Of a stretch of DNA of 64,000 nucleotides, positions 8,852-17,834 are shown piece by piece; within the stretch, counting starts at the first letter, position 1; every line of letters starts with the position of its first letter. The position numbers and the translations under genes are program-made. Source of the stretch: Dyadobacter pollutisoli (GTDB lineage Bacteria; Bacteroidota; Bacteroidia; Cytophagales; Spirosomataceae); assembly GCF_026625565.1 (NCBI RefSeq), contig NZ_CP112998.1:436501-500500 (forward strand), read 5' to 3'. Under the pieces are notes generated by a model. It did no database searches and was not told the origin of the DNA. It worked only from the letters and a program-made list of their open reading frames with translations.

Positions 8852-9784
8852 ATGAAAACATCCTTATTCGTCTTGATAATCGCCACATTACTAACCTGCT
8901 GCAAAGGAAAGGAGAACCCATATGACGCGTCTGGCACCTTCGAAGCTGTCGAAACGATCGTGTCCGCTGAGGTTACCGGCAGGATCACAAAGCTGGACCT
9001 GGAAGAGGGCCAGGAGTTAAAAGCGGGCCAAATTGTGGGCTACATTGACAGCCTGCAACTTTTCCTCAAAAAGAAGCAGCTGGAAGCGCAGATCAAAGCC
9101 ACAGGCAGCAAGTTGCCCGACATTGCGGCTCAAACCAATGTGTACAAACAGCAATTGGCGGTATCGCAGGTGAGGCTCGACAATTTGCTTCATGAACAAA
9201 AAAGAATCCAGAACCTGCTGAAAGCAGATGCCGCTACGCCAAAGCAACTGGATGACATTACAGCGCAGATCGCGGAGCTGCAAAAACAGCTGGAAGTGAT
9301 CCGCAAGCAAGATGCTGCGCAGGCGTCGGTACTGAAAACGCAAACCTCGGGGCTAAGAGCCGATGTATTACCGCTTTACGTGCAGATTGAGCAGATCAAT
9401 GACCAGCTCGCCAAATCCAAAATTATTAATGAGGTGAATGGCAGCGTGCTTACCAAATATGCTGAGACCAATGAAATGGCTGTGGCGGGAAAGCCACTTT
9501 ACAAAGTAGCTGACCTGTCGACCATTATTTTGAGGGCCTACATTACGGGTGACCAGTTGCCGAAAGTGAAATTGAACCAGAATGTGAAGGTACTGGTGGA
9601 CTCGGCGGACGGAAAATATCGTGGGCTGCAAGGCCAGATAGAATGGATCAGCAGCAAAGCGGAATTTACCCCAAAAACCATTCAGACTAAGGACGAACGG
9701 GCTAACCTGGTATATGCCGTTAAGATCAGGTTGAAAAATGACGGGTTTTTGAAAATCGGGATGTATGGCGAGGTAATTCTGTAA
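8852..9784 (+). CDS. HlyD/YbhG-like periplasmic membrane fusion lipoprotein
   Basis: 310 aa. The N-terminus has a lipoprotein signal with the lipobox region LLTCCKG (Cys near residue 17), so the protein is probably anchored in a membrane facing the periplasm. A biotinyl-lipoyl-like half (VSAEVTGRITKLDLEEGQEL) is followed by a coiled coil (about residues 65-180, rich in K, Q, L). A beta-barrel half with GDQLPKVKLNQNVKV comes next. This is the RND/ABC membrane-fusion layout that bridges the inner membrane permeases to the TolC channel. The ATPase gene starts 2 bp after its stop, so it is tightly coupled. Confidence 0.9.
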   Translation: MKTSLFVLIIATLLTCCKGKENPYDASGTFEAVETIVSAEVTGRITKLDLEEGQELKAGQIVGYIDSLQLFLKKKQLEAQIKATGSKLPDIAAQTNVYKQQLAVSQVRLDNLLHEQKRIQNLLKADAATPKQLDDITAQIAELQKQLEVIRKQDAAQASVLKTQTSGLRADVLPLYVQIEQINDQLAKSKIINEVNGSVLTKYAETNEMAVAGKPLYKVADLSTIILRAYITGDQLPKVKLNQNVKVLVDSADGKYRGLQGQIEWISSKAEFTPKTIQTKDERANLVYAVKIRLKNDGFLKIGMYGEVIL

Positions 9785-9786
9785 AA

Positions 9787-10695
9787 ATGGAAGCAGTTGT
9801 TGTTAAAAACCTCACCAAAACCTACGGCAAGGAAAAGACGCTGGCGGTCGACAATGTATCTTTTTCGGTTCAAAAAGGCGAGCTTTTTGGATTGATAGGG
9901 CCTGACGGTGCGGGCAAATCAAGCATTTTCAGGATACTGACAACATTACTGTTGCCTGATTCCGGTGCGGCCTCTGTCGATGGTTTCGACATTGTTCAGG
10001 ATTTCAAAAAGATCAGGAATACAGTGGGTTATATGCCCGGGAAGTTCTCATTGTACCAGGATCTGACCATTGAAGAAAACCTGCATTTTTTCGCGACCGT
10101 TTTTGGCACGACAATTGAAGAGAATTACCATTTGATCAAAGACATTTACGTACAGATCGAGCCATTCAAAAAACGCCGGGCGGGGAAACTGTCGGGTGGT
10201 ATGAAACAAAAACTGGCATTATGCTGCGCGTTAATTCACAAGCCGACGACATTATTTCTCGACGAACCTACTACCGGCGTGGACCCGGTTTCGAGAAAGG
10301 AATTTTGGGAAATGCTTCGCCGGCTCAAAGAACAAGACATCACGATCATCGTTTCTACGCCTTACATGGACGAGGCTTCGCTTTGCGACCGCATTGCACT
10401 GATCCAGGGCGGTAAGATCTTGTCTATCGACACGCCGCAAAATATAGTACAGGCATTCCCTGACCGATTATTTGCCGTGAAAGCGAATGAAATGTATCCA
10501 TTGTTGAAGACGCTGGAAAGTTTTCCTGCCCGGTTGAACAGCTATGCATTCGGAGAGTACGCGCACATCACTTTGGAAAGTGCGGAAGGTGTTTCGGAAC
10601 TCGAAAAATATCTGACCGCACAAAAGCTTTCGGGGATCGATATCAAAGCCATTGAGGCTACGATCGAAGATTCTTTCATTAAACTATTAAACTGA
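9787..10695 (+). CDS. ABC exporter ATP-binding protein 1 (YbhF N-half type)
   Basis: 302 aa. Walker A is GPDGAGKSS (residues 38-46), the signature is canonical LSGGMKQK (about residue 135) and Walker B is FLDEPTTGVDP. The switch position reads STPYMDEA, with Pro where the H-loop His normally stands. In E. coli the two ATPase domains of YbhF are fused; here they are separate genes 6 bp apart. This subunit would supply the good signature motif and an impaired Walker/H-loop site to the heterodimer. It energises export through the ABC-2 permeases. Confidence 0.92.
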   Translation: MEAVVVKNLTKTYGKEKTLAVDNVSFSVQKGELFGLIGPDGAGKSSIFRILTTLLLPDSGAASVDGFDIVQDFKKIRNTVGYMPGKFSLYQDLTIEENLHFFATVFGTTIEENYHLIKDIYVQIEPFKKRRAGKLSGGMKQKLALCCALIHKPTTLFLDEPTTGVDPVSRKEFWEMLRRLKEQDITIIVSTPYMDEASLCDRIALIQGGKILSIDTPQNIVQAFPDRLFAVKANEMYPLLKTLESFPARLNSYAFGEYAHITLESAEGVSELEKYLTAQKLSGIDIKAIEATIEDSFIKLLN

Positions 10696-10701
10696 AATCA
10701 C

Positions 10702-11460
10702 ATGACCGGACAGCATATACAGGCGGAGAAAGTGATCGTTTGCGAGAAACTGACGAAGCGTTTTGGTGACTTTACCGCTACGGACGAAATTTCGTTTGAA
10801 GTATATAAAGGTGAGATTTTCGGCTTTTTGGGAGCAAATGGCGCAGGAAAGACTACTGCCATGCGAATGCTTTGCGGACTGTCGGCGCCGACATCCGGCA
10901 AGGCGAGTATTGCAGGTTACGACGTGTATACTCAAACGGAGGACATCAAGAGGAACATCGGCTACATGAGCCAGAAATTTTCTTTGTATGAAAACCTGAC
11001 GGTTCTTGAAAATATCGAATTTTTTGGAGGGATCTACGGCCTGCCCGACGAGCAGATTGAGACCAAAACCAATGAGCTGCTGGATAGACTGGGGATGAAA
11101 AGCGAGAGCAAAAAACTGGTGGCTTCTCTGCCGTTGGGCTGGAAACAGAAGCTGTCCTTCTCGGTAGCCGTGTTGCACGAGCCCAAGATCGTTTTTCTAG
11201 ATGAACCTACGGGCGGTGTAGATCCCGTGACGCGGCGTCAGTTCTGGAATTTGATCTACGAAGCTGCCGATCGTGGCATTACGGTTTTTGTGACAACGCA
11301 TTATATGGATGAGGCCGAATATTGCAACCGTATATCCATCATGGTGGATGGGCGAATGGAGGTTTTGGATTCACCGGCCAACCTCAAAAGCCGTTTTGGT
11401 GTGAAGACCATGGACGAAGTTTTTTATCAGCTGGCGAGGGGCGCCAAGAGGGGGGACTAG
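10702..11460 (+). CDS. ABC exporter ATP-binding protein 2 (YbhF C-half type)
   Basis: 252 aa, ABC-2 exporter ATPase. Walker A is GANGAGKTT (about residues 44-52), Walker B is VFLDEPTGGVDP and the H-loop is intact in TTHYMDEAE. The signature motif is degenerate: LPLGWKQK replaces LSGGQ. It therefore complements ATPase 1, and the heterodimer would have one complete and one degenerate nucleotide site. It is 4 bp from the first permease gene, so co-translation is likely. The inner-face ATPase drives substrate export through the pair of permeases that follow. Confidence 0.93.
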   Translation: MTGQHIQAEKVIVCEKLTKRFGDFTATDEISFEVYKGEIFGFLGANGAGKTTAMRMLCGLSAPTSGKASIAGYDVYTQTEDIKRNIGYMSQKFSLYENLTVLENIEFFGGIYGLPDEQIETKTNELLDRLGMKSESKKLVASLPLGWKQKLSFSVAVLHEPKIVFLDEPTGGVDPVTRRQFWNLIYEAADRGITVFVTTHYMDEAEYCNRISIMVDGRMEVLDSPANLKSRFGVKTMDEVFYQLARGAKRGD

Positions 11461-11464
11461 CATT

Positions 11465-12571
11465 ATGAAACAGTTTATCGCATTTGTACGGAAAGAATTT
11501 TATCACGTTTTGCGTGACAAAAGGACATTACTGATCCTATTCGGAATGCCCATTGCCCAGATACTCGTCTTCGGTTTTGCATTGACCAACGAGGTCAAGG
11601 ATTCGGAAATACTGGTGGTGGATTATGCGAAGGATAATGCTTCGCAGGAAATCATTACGAAGATCGCGGCAAGCCGATATTTTAAAATCCGCAAAGCTGC
11701 ATTGACGCATACCGAAATCCTTTCGACATTTCAAAAGGGGAAAATCAAAGCGGTGGTAGTGTTTCCGGCTAATTTTAATGACGAACTGCGGCATAATAAT
11801 AAAGCGCAGGTGCAGATCATTACCGACGCCAGCGACATTAATACGGCTAATATGATCACCAATTATCTGTCTGCGATCCTGCTGGACTATCAGAATCAGA
11901 TCAATGTAAATATCGAGATGCCCTACCAGATCATTGCCGAAACACGAATGCTTTATAACCCGCAGCTCAAAGGCGCGCACGGGTTTGTACCGGGCGTAAT
12001 GGCGCTGGTGTTAATGTTGGTTTCCGTGATGATGACCGCGATTTCTATTGTTCGCGAAAAGGAGACAGGTACTATGGAAATCCTGCTGGTTTCGCCATTC
12101 AAACCTGTCCTGGTGATCTTTGCCAAGGCATTACCTTACCTATTTTTATCGCTGATCAATGTGTCGGCTATTATATTCCTGAGTGTTTTCGCGCTGGAAC
12201 TTCCGGTGAAAGGTAGCCTGCTGCTACTATTCGCAGAGAGCACGTTGTTTATCATTACCTGCCTTGCCCTGGGGATCTTCATTTCCATCAAAACCGACTC
12301 GCAGCAAATCGCGATGCTGATCTCTCTGATGGGTATGCTGCTTCCGACGATGATTTTCAGTGGCTTTCTTTTTCCGATCGAAAATATGCCTTATCCGTTG
12401 CAGGTCATTTCCAATATTGTTCCTTCCAAATGGTTTTACATCATCGTCAAATCCATCATGATCAAGGGTTTGGGGATTCAGTCACTATGGAAGGAAACCT
12501 CCATTTTGCTGGGTATGACATTGTTTTTACTGACCATCAGTTTAAAAAGTTTTAAAATCCGTTTGCAATGA
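11465..12571 (+). CDS. ABC-2 type permease 1 (YbhS/YbhR-like)
   Basis: 368 aa. One membrane segment lies near the N-terminus (about residues 23-43), followed by a periplasmic loop of about 130 residues and a C-terminal group of five hydrophobic segments. The segment REKETGTMEILLVSPF is the cytoplasmic coupling region typical of ABC2_membrane_3 proteins. Its stop overlaps the next start in an ATGA, so the two permeases are translationally coupled. It forms half of the inner membrane channel. Confidence 0.93.
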   Translation: MKQFIAFVRKEFYHVLRDKRTLLILFGMPIAQILVFGFALTNEVKDSEILVVDYAKDNASQEIITKIAASRYFKIRKAALTHTEILSTFQKGKIKAVVVFPANFNDELRHNNKAQVQIITDASDINTANMITNYLSAILLDYQNQINVNIEMPYQIIAETRMLYNPQLKGAHGFVPGVMALVLMLVSVMMTAISIVREKETGTMEILLVSPFKPVLVIFAKALPYLFLSLINVSAIIFLSVFALELPVKGSLLLLFAESTLFIITCLALGIFISIKTDSQQIAMLISLMGMLLPTMIFSGFLFPIENMPYPLQVISNIVPSKWFYIIVKSIMIKGLGIQSLWKETSILLGMTLFLLTISLKSFKIRLQ

Positions 12572-13686
12572 GAACATTGAAATTTCTATTGCGTAAAGAG
12601 TTCCGGCAGATTTTTCGTGACAAATCCATCGTCGCACTGATCTTTATTATGCCCATGATACAGCTGATCATTATGCCGCTTGCTGCTGACTATGAGGTGC
12701 GTAATGTTAATCTGGCTGTGGTCGACAATGATAAGTCATCCTATTCTCAGAAGCTTATTTCCAAAGTGATCGCCTCGGGGTACTTTCGTTTGCAGGGTTA
12801 TAACGATTCTTTCAATGAAGCATTTACGCTCATCGAGTCCGATAAAGCAGATTTGATACTGGAAATTCCGCATGGATTTGAGAGAAACCTGATCCGCGAG
12901 GATAAGCAGAAACTGTTCGTGGCCGTGAATGCGATTAATGGTACCAAGGCCAATCTGGGCGGTTCGTACCTCAGCAGCATCATTGGTAGTTTCAATGCAG
13001 ACATCCGAATGCAGCTTGTACAGCAGCCGCGGTTCAGCCAGTTTCCGATCATTGAAGTCGTGGCTTCGAATTGGTTTAATCCTGTCCTGAACTACAAAAT
13101 TTTCATTGTCCCTGGCATTCTCGCCATTCTGGTGACGATGGTAGGAGGGTTTCTATCGGCCCTCAATATTGTGAAGGAAAAGGAGATCGGTACCATTGAA
13201 CAGATCAACGTGACGCCGATCAAAAAGCATATTTTTATTCTCGGTAAGCTGATCCCATTCTGGGTACTGGCCAATATCGTTTTCACGATAGGGTTACTTT
13301 TGGCACGCTTGATCTACGGAATCGTCCCAATCGGCAGTCTGCTGGTTTTGTATCTTTTTATCTCCATTTACCTGCTGACCGTGCTGGGTTTCGGGCTGCT
13401 GGTCTCCACTTATTGCGATACGCAGCAGCAGGCGATGTTCATTATGTTCTTTTTTATGATGCTTTTCATCCTGTTAGGCGGGCTTTTTACTTCCATCGAC
13501 AGTATGCCCGACTGGGCTAAGCTCATCACGAGGATCAATCCCGTGCGCTATATGATCGAGGTCATGCGAATGGTAATCCTCAAAGGCAGCGGCTTCATGG
13601 ACGTGCTGCCTCATTTGGGAGCAGTTTCAGCGATGGCCGTCCTATTAAATGGTTGGGCCATCCTGAACTATAAGAAGACAAACTAA
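12568..13686 (+). CDS. ABC-2 type permease 2 (YbhR/YbhS-like)
   Basis: 372 aa with the same layout as the preceding permease. There is an N-terminal membrane helix, a large periplasmic loop, the coupling segment KEKEIGTIEQINVTPI and five C-terminal helices. The two permeases are paralogues and presumably form a heterodimer. This is the last gene of the exporter operon. It faces the convergent zinc dehydrogenase gene with only 3 bp between their stops, and I see no hairpin terminator between them. Confidence 0.93.
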   Translation: MRTLKFLLRKEFRQIFRDKSIVALIFIMPMIQLIIMPLAADYEVRNVNLAVVDNDKSSYSQKLISKVIASGYFRLQGYNDSFNEAFTLIESDKADLILEIPHGFERNLIREDKQKLFVAVNAINGTKANLGGSYLSSIIGSFNADIRMQLVQQPRFSQFPIIEVVASNWFNPVLNYKIFIVPGILAILVTMVGGFLSALNIVKEKEIGTIEQINVTPIKKHIFILGKLIPFWVLANIVFTIGLLLARLIYGIVPIGSLLVLYLFISIYLLTVLGFGLLVSTYCDTQQQAMFIMFFFMMLFILLGGLFTSIDSMPDWAKLITRINPVRYMIEVMRMVILKGSGFMDVLPHLGAVSAMAVLLNGWAILNYKKTN

Positions 13687-13689
13687 CTG

Positions 13690-14706
13690 TTACTCAACTG
13701 CCACCATCGCTTTGATCACACCATTCGCAGGATCAAGCCAGCTTTCGAACTGTTCTTTAACCTGAGGGAATGTGACGCGGTGGGTAATGTAGGTTTTAGG
13801 GTCTACCAAACCATTTTTCATACTTTGAATGACATGCTCAAAGTCAGCCCGCGTCGCGTTTCTGCTGCTCATCAGCGTAGCCTCGCGCTTGTGAAATTCG
13901 GGATGGCTGAAACTGATTTCTCCCTTTTGCAGCCCCACAAGTACATATCGTCCGCCATGTGCCAGGTAGCTGAATGCTGTATTGATGGCCCGAAGATTGC
14001 CCGTGGCATCCACAATAACCGTCGGCATATCCCCATTGGTGATCTCGGCCAGCTTTTCGGCGACATTGTCTGTTAATGCATTGACAGTGAATTCGACGCC
14101 GATCTTTTCCCGGGCGAAATCCAGTCTTGAATCATTGATATCGAGTGCAATGACGCGGCCTCCGGCAATTCGGGCAAATTCCATCGCGCCCAGGCCAATG
14201 GGCCCTGCGCCAACCACCAGCACCATTTCATTTTTACGTACGTCCGCGCGGCGGATCCCATGTGCACCGATTGCGAGCGGCTCCACGAGTGCTAGCTCAT
14301 CGTAAGTAAGCCCGTCACCATGTACGAGCGAGTAGGAGGGCACCGACAGGTATTCAGACATACCTCCGTCAATGTGTACACCGGAAACTTTGAGGGTCGT
14401 ACAGCAATTTGGCCTTTCATTACGGCAGGCAACACAGGTACCGCAGTTGAAATAAGGAATAAATGTGACAGCTTCGCCGACTGAAAAACCCGGTGCGCCA
14501 TCCATTTCCACGATCTCTCCTGAAAGTTCGTGGCCCAAAATCCTTGGATAATTGAAAAATGGCTGGGTACCTTCAAATGCATGAAGGTCGGTGCCGCAAA
14601 TACCAATACGCTTTATTTTAATGATCGTATGATCTTTTTCCAAAACAGGCTTCTCTGCTTCCTGATAGGAAAGCGTGCCTGGTGTGTTGCAAACAAGGAT
14701 TTTCAT
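13690..14706 (-). CDS. Zinc-dependent alcohol/sugar dehydrogenase (MDR family)
   Basis: 338 aa. Catalytic-zinc ligands are in GICGTDLHAFEG and GHELSGEIVE. The structural-zinc cysteine lobe is NCGTCVACRNERPNC. The nucleotide-binding glycine motif is GAGPIGLGAMEF, and ALDIND suggests NAD preference. It is the last gene of a three-gene unit with an SDR and a FucP-like permease. A role as a dehydrogenase in L-fucose or related deoxy-sugar breakdown is the simplest reading, for example on an alcohol or 3-deoxy-ketosugar acid intermediate. The exact substrate is not determined by sequence. It lies 8 bp after the SDR stop. Confidence 0.85.
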   Translation of the reverse strand: MKILVCNTPGTLSYQEAEKPVLEKDHTIIKIKRIGICGTDLHAFEGTQPFFNYPRILGHELSGEIVEMDGAPGFSVGEAVTFIPYFNCGTCVACRNERPNCCTTLKVSGVHIDGGMSEYLSVPSYSLVHGDGLTYDELALVEPLAIGAHGIRRADVRKNEMVLVVGAGPIGLGAMEFARIAGGRVIALDINDSRLDFAREKIGVEFTVNALTDNVAEKLAEITNGDMPTVIVDATGNLRAINTAFSYLAHGGRYVLVGLQKGEISFSHPEFHKREATLMSSRNATRADFEHVIQSMKNGLVDPKTYITHRVTFPQVKEQFESWLDPANGVIKAMVAVE

Positions 14707-14714
14707 TTCAAAAA

Positions 14715-15503
14715 TTAAGAGTTAGCAAGCGCCCGGTCCAGATGGACGTATCCGCCGTCAACATAAATCAGCTGGCCAGTGGTGTGACTTGAACGTTGAG
14801 ATAATAGAAAAACAGTCATATTAGCAATTTCTTCCGCGGTAGTCATTCGGTTTTCCAACGGAATATGAGCGGTAATGGAAGCCAGCTTTTCCTGCGGGTT
14901 AGGCAAAGTTTCGATCCAGCGCTCGTAAAGCGGCGTCCAGCACTCGGCTACGATCACGGAATTCACACGGATACCATATTTTAACAGTTCAACAGCCCAT
15001 TCACGGGTCAATGCATTGCGTCCTCCATTGGCAGCAGCATAAGCAGAAGTGCCTCCCTGACCTGTATCGGCAGTTTTGGAACTGATATTGACAATAGCTC
15101 CTTTCGAAGCCTTCAATGCTGGCAAAGCATAATGTACCATGAGATAATAATGCACCACATTCTTGTGAAGAGAAGCTATAAAGCGCTCATAATCTCCACT
15201 TTCCAATCCTACACCATCATTCACACCCGCATTGTTGACCAAGCCGTCAATACGTCCATATTTTTTAAGAACCGCAGCTACTGCTTTTTCAGACTCCTCC
15301 GGTTGGGTTAATTCGGCGGCCACCTGAAAAGATTCGAAGCCTTTTCCAGCCAGTTCGTCCACTACTTTTTGATTATCTGCTGCATTTCGTCCAACGATCA
15401 CAGGTATTGCACCTTCGGAGGCCAGTACCTGCACAATACCTTCTCCAATGCCTTTCGCACCGCCGGTTACGATAATTATTTTATTCTGAAGTTGTAAATC
15501 CAT
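14715..15503 (-). CDS. SDR oxidoreductase, L-fucose dehydrogenase-like
   Basis: 262 aa short-chain dehydrogenase. The cofactor motif is TGGAKGIG, followed by NNAG and a catalytic Ser in NISSKT. Tyr155 is in SAYAAAN, and residue 159 is Asn where the canonical YxxxK motif has Lys. The C-terminus has the usual GQLIYVDGGY. The family position and neighbours (FucP-like permease, zinc dehydrogenase) suggest oxidation of L-fucose or a similar aldose to the lactone. The Lys-to-Asn change may be a family trait or may alter activity. It lies 44 bp downstream of the permease gene in the same direction. Confidence 0.85.
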   Translation of the reverse strand: MDLQLQNKIIIVTGGAKGIGEGIVQVLASEGAIPVIVGRNAADNQKVVDELAGKGFESFQVAAELTQPEESEKAVAAVLKKYGRIDGLVNNAGVNDGVGLESGDYERFIASLHKNVVHYYLMVHYALPALKASKGAIVNISSKTADTGQGGTSAYAAANGGRNALTREWAVELLKYGIRVNSVIVAECWTPLYERWIETLPNPQEKLASITAHIPLENRMTTAEEIANMTVFLLSQRSSHTTGQLIYVDGGYVHLDRALANS

Positions 15504-15547
15504 GTTATTTGAAAATTGAAAAGCGTCTTGATATGATTAATGCCGGT

Positions 15548-16801
15548 TTAATGGGCAGTACCCAGCGTAACCGTTTTGATTGAATTGTTTTTCACCGCGA
15601 AATACAAAACCACCAGGAAGCATACGGCTGGAACAATGTAAGCTGTTTGTATGGACGAAACGTCTGAAACCTGCCCCATGATTACTGGAAAAATCGCTCC
15701 ACCGACTATCGCCATAATGACCATTGAAGAGCCAATCTTAGTTTTTTCGCCCAATCCTCTGATGCTCAGAGCGAAAATTGTAGGGAACATAATGGACATG
15801 AAAAACTGCACGCTAACCAAACAATATACCGACACCATACCTTTGGTAAGCACTGCAATGATGAGCAAACTAACACAAACAACACTATAAATAGCAAGTA
15901 AACGGGGTGGGGCGACAAAGCGCATGAGATAGGTGCCGATAAAGCGGCCTATCATAAAGCTCAGAAATGCTCCGGACAACAAGTATGCTGCCGTTTTTTC
16001 ATCAATGCCTGCGACTTTATCGGAGAATCGAATGAAAAAACTGCTGATACAAACCTGCGCACCGACGTAGAAAAACTGCGCTGCGATACCGAGGATCAGG
16101 TTTTTTTCTTCCCAAATGGAGCCGCTCACTTTGTTTCCGGTTTCTTTTTCTTCCTTAATTTCCGGAAGTGCTGTACGCCAGATCATAATCGCCACAAAAA
16201 GTACAACCAGCCCGATCACGATGAAAGGCATTTGTACCGAGGCAGCTTCTGCATTGAGGTAGCTGTCAAGCTGTTCGCCGGACATTGCATGCTGCTCCTG
16301 TTCCGAAAGTGTTTTCCCGGAAAGAATAAAGGTCCCGCCCATTAATGGGGCCAGAAATGCTGCTAAGCCATTGAAAGACTGTGCAAAATTGAGTCGCTGG
16401 GTTGCTGAATCGGCGTCTCCGAGAACGGTAATGTACGGATTGGCGGCGGTTTCCAGCATGGTCAGTCCGCTGGCGATAATGAACAATGCAATTAGGAAAA
16501 AGCCAAAATGCCGCATTTCCGCTGCGGGGTAAAATAGAAATGTACCGGATGCAAAAAGGATCAGTCCAAGTGTGATACCGGCCTTGTATCCATACTTTTT
16601 CATAAAAAGCCCCGCCGGGAGTGCTACCAGAAAATACGCAATGTAAGAGGCAGAATCGATTAGGGCCGATTGAAAGTCACTGAGCTGACAGGCTTTTTTA
16701 AGGTGTGGAATTAGGATCGGGTTAAGATTGAGGGCAAAACCCCAGAGAAAAAATAGAGAAGTGATCAGAATAATTGCCAGCCGCGTTTTACGATCGGTCA
16801 T
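15548..16801 (-). CDS. fucP: FucP-like L-fucose:H+ symporter (MFS)
   Basis: 417 aa, 12 hydrophobic segments. The first segment contains LFFLWGFALNLNPILIPHLK, which resembles the FucP/GluP start where an acidic/asparagine pocket binds the sugar. MLETAANPYITVLGD is the conserved motif of the FHS subfamily of the major facilitator superfamily. It imports L-fucose or a related sugar with a proton across the inner membrane. It is first in the fucose-type operon and faces the divergent AraC gene across a 163-bp promoter region. Other FHS members take up glucose/galactose or N-acetylglucosamine, so substrate certainty is moderate. Confidence 0.85.
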   Translation of the reverse strand: MTDRKTRLAIILITSLFFLWGFALNLNPILIPHLKKACQLSDFQSALIDSASYIAYFLVALPAGLFMKKYGYKAGITLGLILFASGTFLFYPAAEMRHFGFFLIALFIIASGLTMLETAANPYITVLGDADSATQRLNFAQSFNGLAAFLAPLMGGTFILSGKTLSEQEQHAMSGEQLDSYLNAEAASVQMPFIVIGLVVLFVAIMIWRTALPEIKEEKETGNKVSGSIWEEKNLILGIAAQFFYVGAQVCISSFFIRFSDKVAGIDEKTAAYLLSGAFLSFMIGRFIGTYLMRFVAPPRLLAIYSVVCVSLLIIAVLTKGMVSVYCLVSVQFFMSIMFPTIFALSIRGLGEKTKIGSSMVIMAIVGGAIFPVIMGQVSDVSSIQTAYIVPAVCFLVVLYFAVKNNSIKTVTLGTAH

Positions 16802-16964
16802 AGAGGTTCAGGAATTAAGAGTTTTTCGGAATAAACACATTACGAATGTTACAATGCAAAGGAATTATATTTTTTTATGAAGATAGTCTAAGTATTTATC
16901 CAAGTAATAAGATATATTAACATGTTTTTCCTCAGTAAGTAATTTTTACGGTATAAATCTCTGC

Positions 16965-17831
16965 ATGAAGCCACAATTGTTAAAGGTTCCGACTGCTCCG
17001 GCTTACTCTTTCAGCGTACGTCAGGATAAGATTCCAAACCTCAACAACCGCTGGCATTACCACCCTGAAATTGAACTGATCCATTTTCACCGGGGCTCGG
17101 GAACGCAGTTTGTCGGAGACAGTATCAAGCGTTTTGGGAAAGGAGACATTGTTTTGGTGGGTAGTAACCTGCCGCATTACTGGCGCGACGATGAGCAGGA
17201 TCTCAACAAGTCGCCATATTCCACAGTTATCCATTTTTCCCCTGATTTTTGGGGCGATCGCTTCCTGGAACTGGCTGAGAATAAGCCTATCAGGCAAATT
17301 CTGGAAAAAGCGCAGAGAGGCTTGCTGCTATCGGGCGGGTTGCATCAAAAAGTTGCTTTGCTAATGGACAAAATCCTCCGTGCGGAGGGGACGGACCGGA
17401 TTATAGTTCTCCTTGAAATGTTGTTGTGTGTTTCCCGTTCAGATGATTACTCGGAGTTATCGTCAATGGGGTATCAGAGTGATCTTTCGGAGTCGGACAG
17501 CGACCGTATCAATGCGATTTACAATTATACATTGAGCCGTTTTAATCAAAAGATCACATTGAGTGAAATAGCCGGGGTGGCGGGAATGGTGCCCAATGCA
17601 TTTTGTCGCTATTTTAAGTCGCGAACGGGCAAAACATATTCACAATTTCTGACAGAGATCAGGGTAGGGCACTCATGCAGGCTGCTGATGGAAAGTGATA
17701 TCAGCATTAAGCAACTTTGTTTTGAAAGCGGTTTTATGAATTTCAGCTGCTTTCATAAACGGTTCAAATCCGTAACAGGGCAGAGTCCGCAAGGCTACCG
17801 GCATGCCTTTATTCACGCCGGCAAGCAATGA
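16965..17831 (+). CDS. AraC family regulator, probable controller of the fucose-type operon
   Basis: 288 aa. An N-terminal cupin ligand domain has WHYHPEIELIHF and GKGDIVLVGSNLPHYW. The C-terminal double helix-turn-helix (about residues 185-280) has ITLSEIAGVAGMVPNAFCRYF and ends near NFSCFHKRFKSVTGQSP. It is divergent from the permease gene across a 163-bp gap, the standard arrangement for a sugar-responsive AraC activator. Its stop is 3 bp from the stop of the convergent LytTR gene. Confidence 0.88.
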   Translation: MKPQLLKVPTAPAYSFSVRQDKIPNLNNRWHYHPEIELIHFHRGSGTQFVGDSIKRFGKGDIVLVGSNLPHYWRDDEQDLNKSPYSTVIHFSPDFWGDRFLELAENKPIRQILEKAQRGLLLSGGLHQKVALLMDKILRAEGTDRIIVLLEMLLCVSRSDDYSELSSMGYQSDLSESDSDRINAIYNYTLSRFNQKITLSEIAGVAGMVPNAFCRYFKSRTGKTYSQFLTEIRVGHSCRLLMESDISIKQLCFESGFMNFSCFHKRFKSVTGQSPQGYRHAFIHAGKQ

Positions 17832-17834
17832 GCG

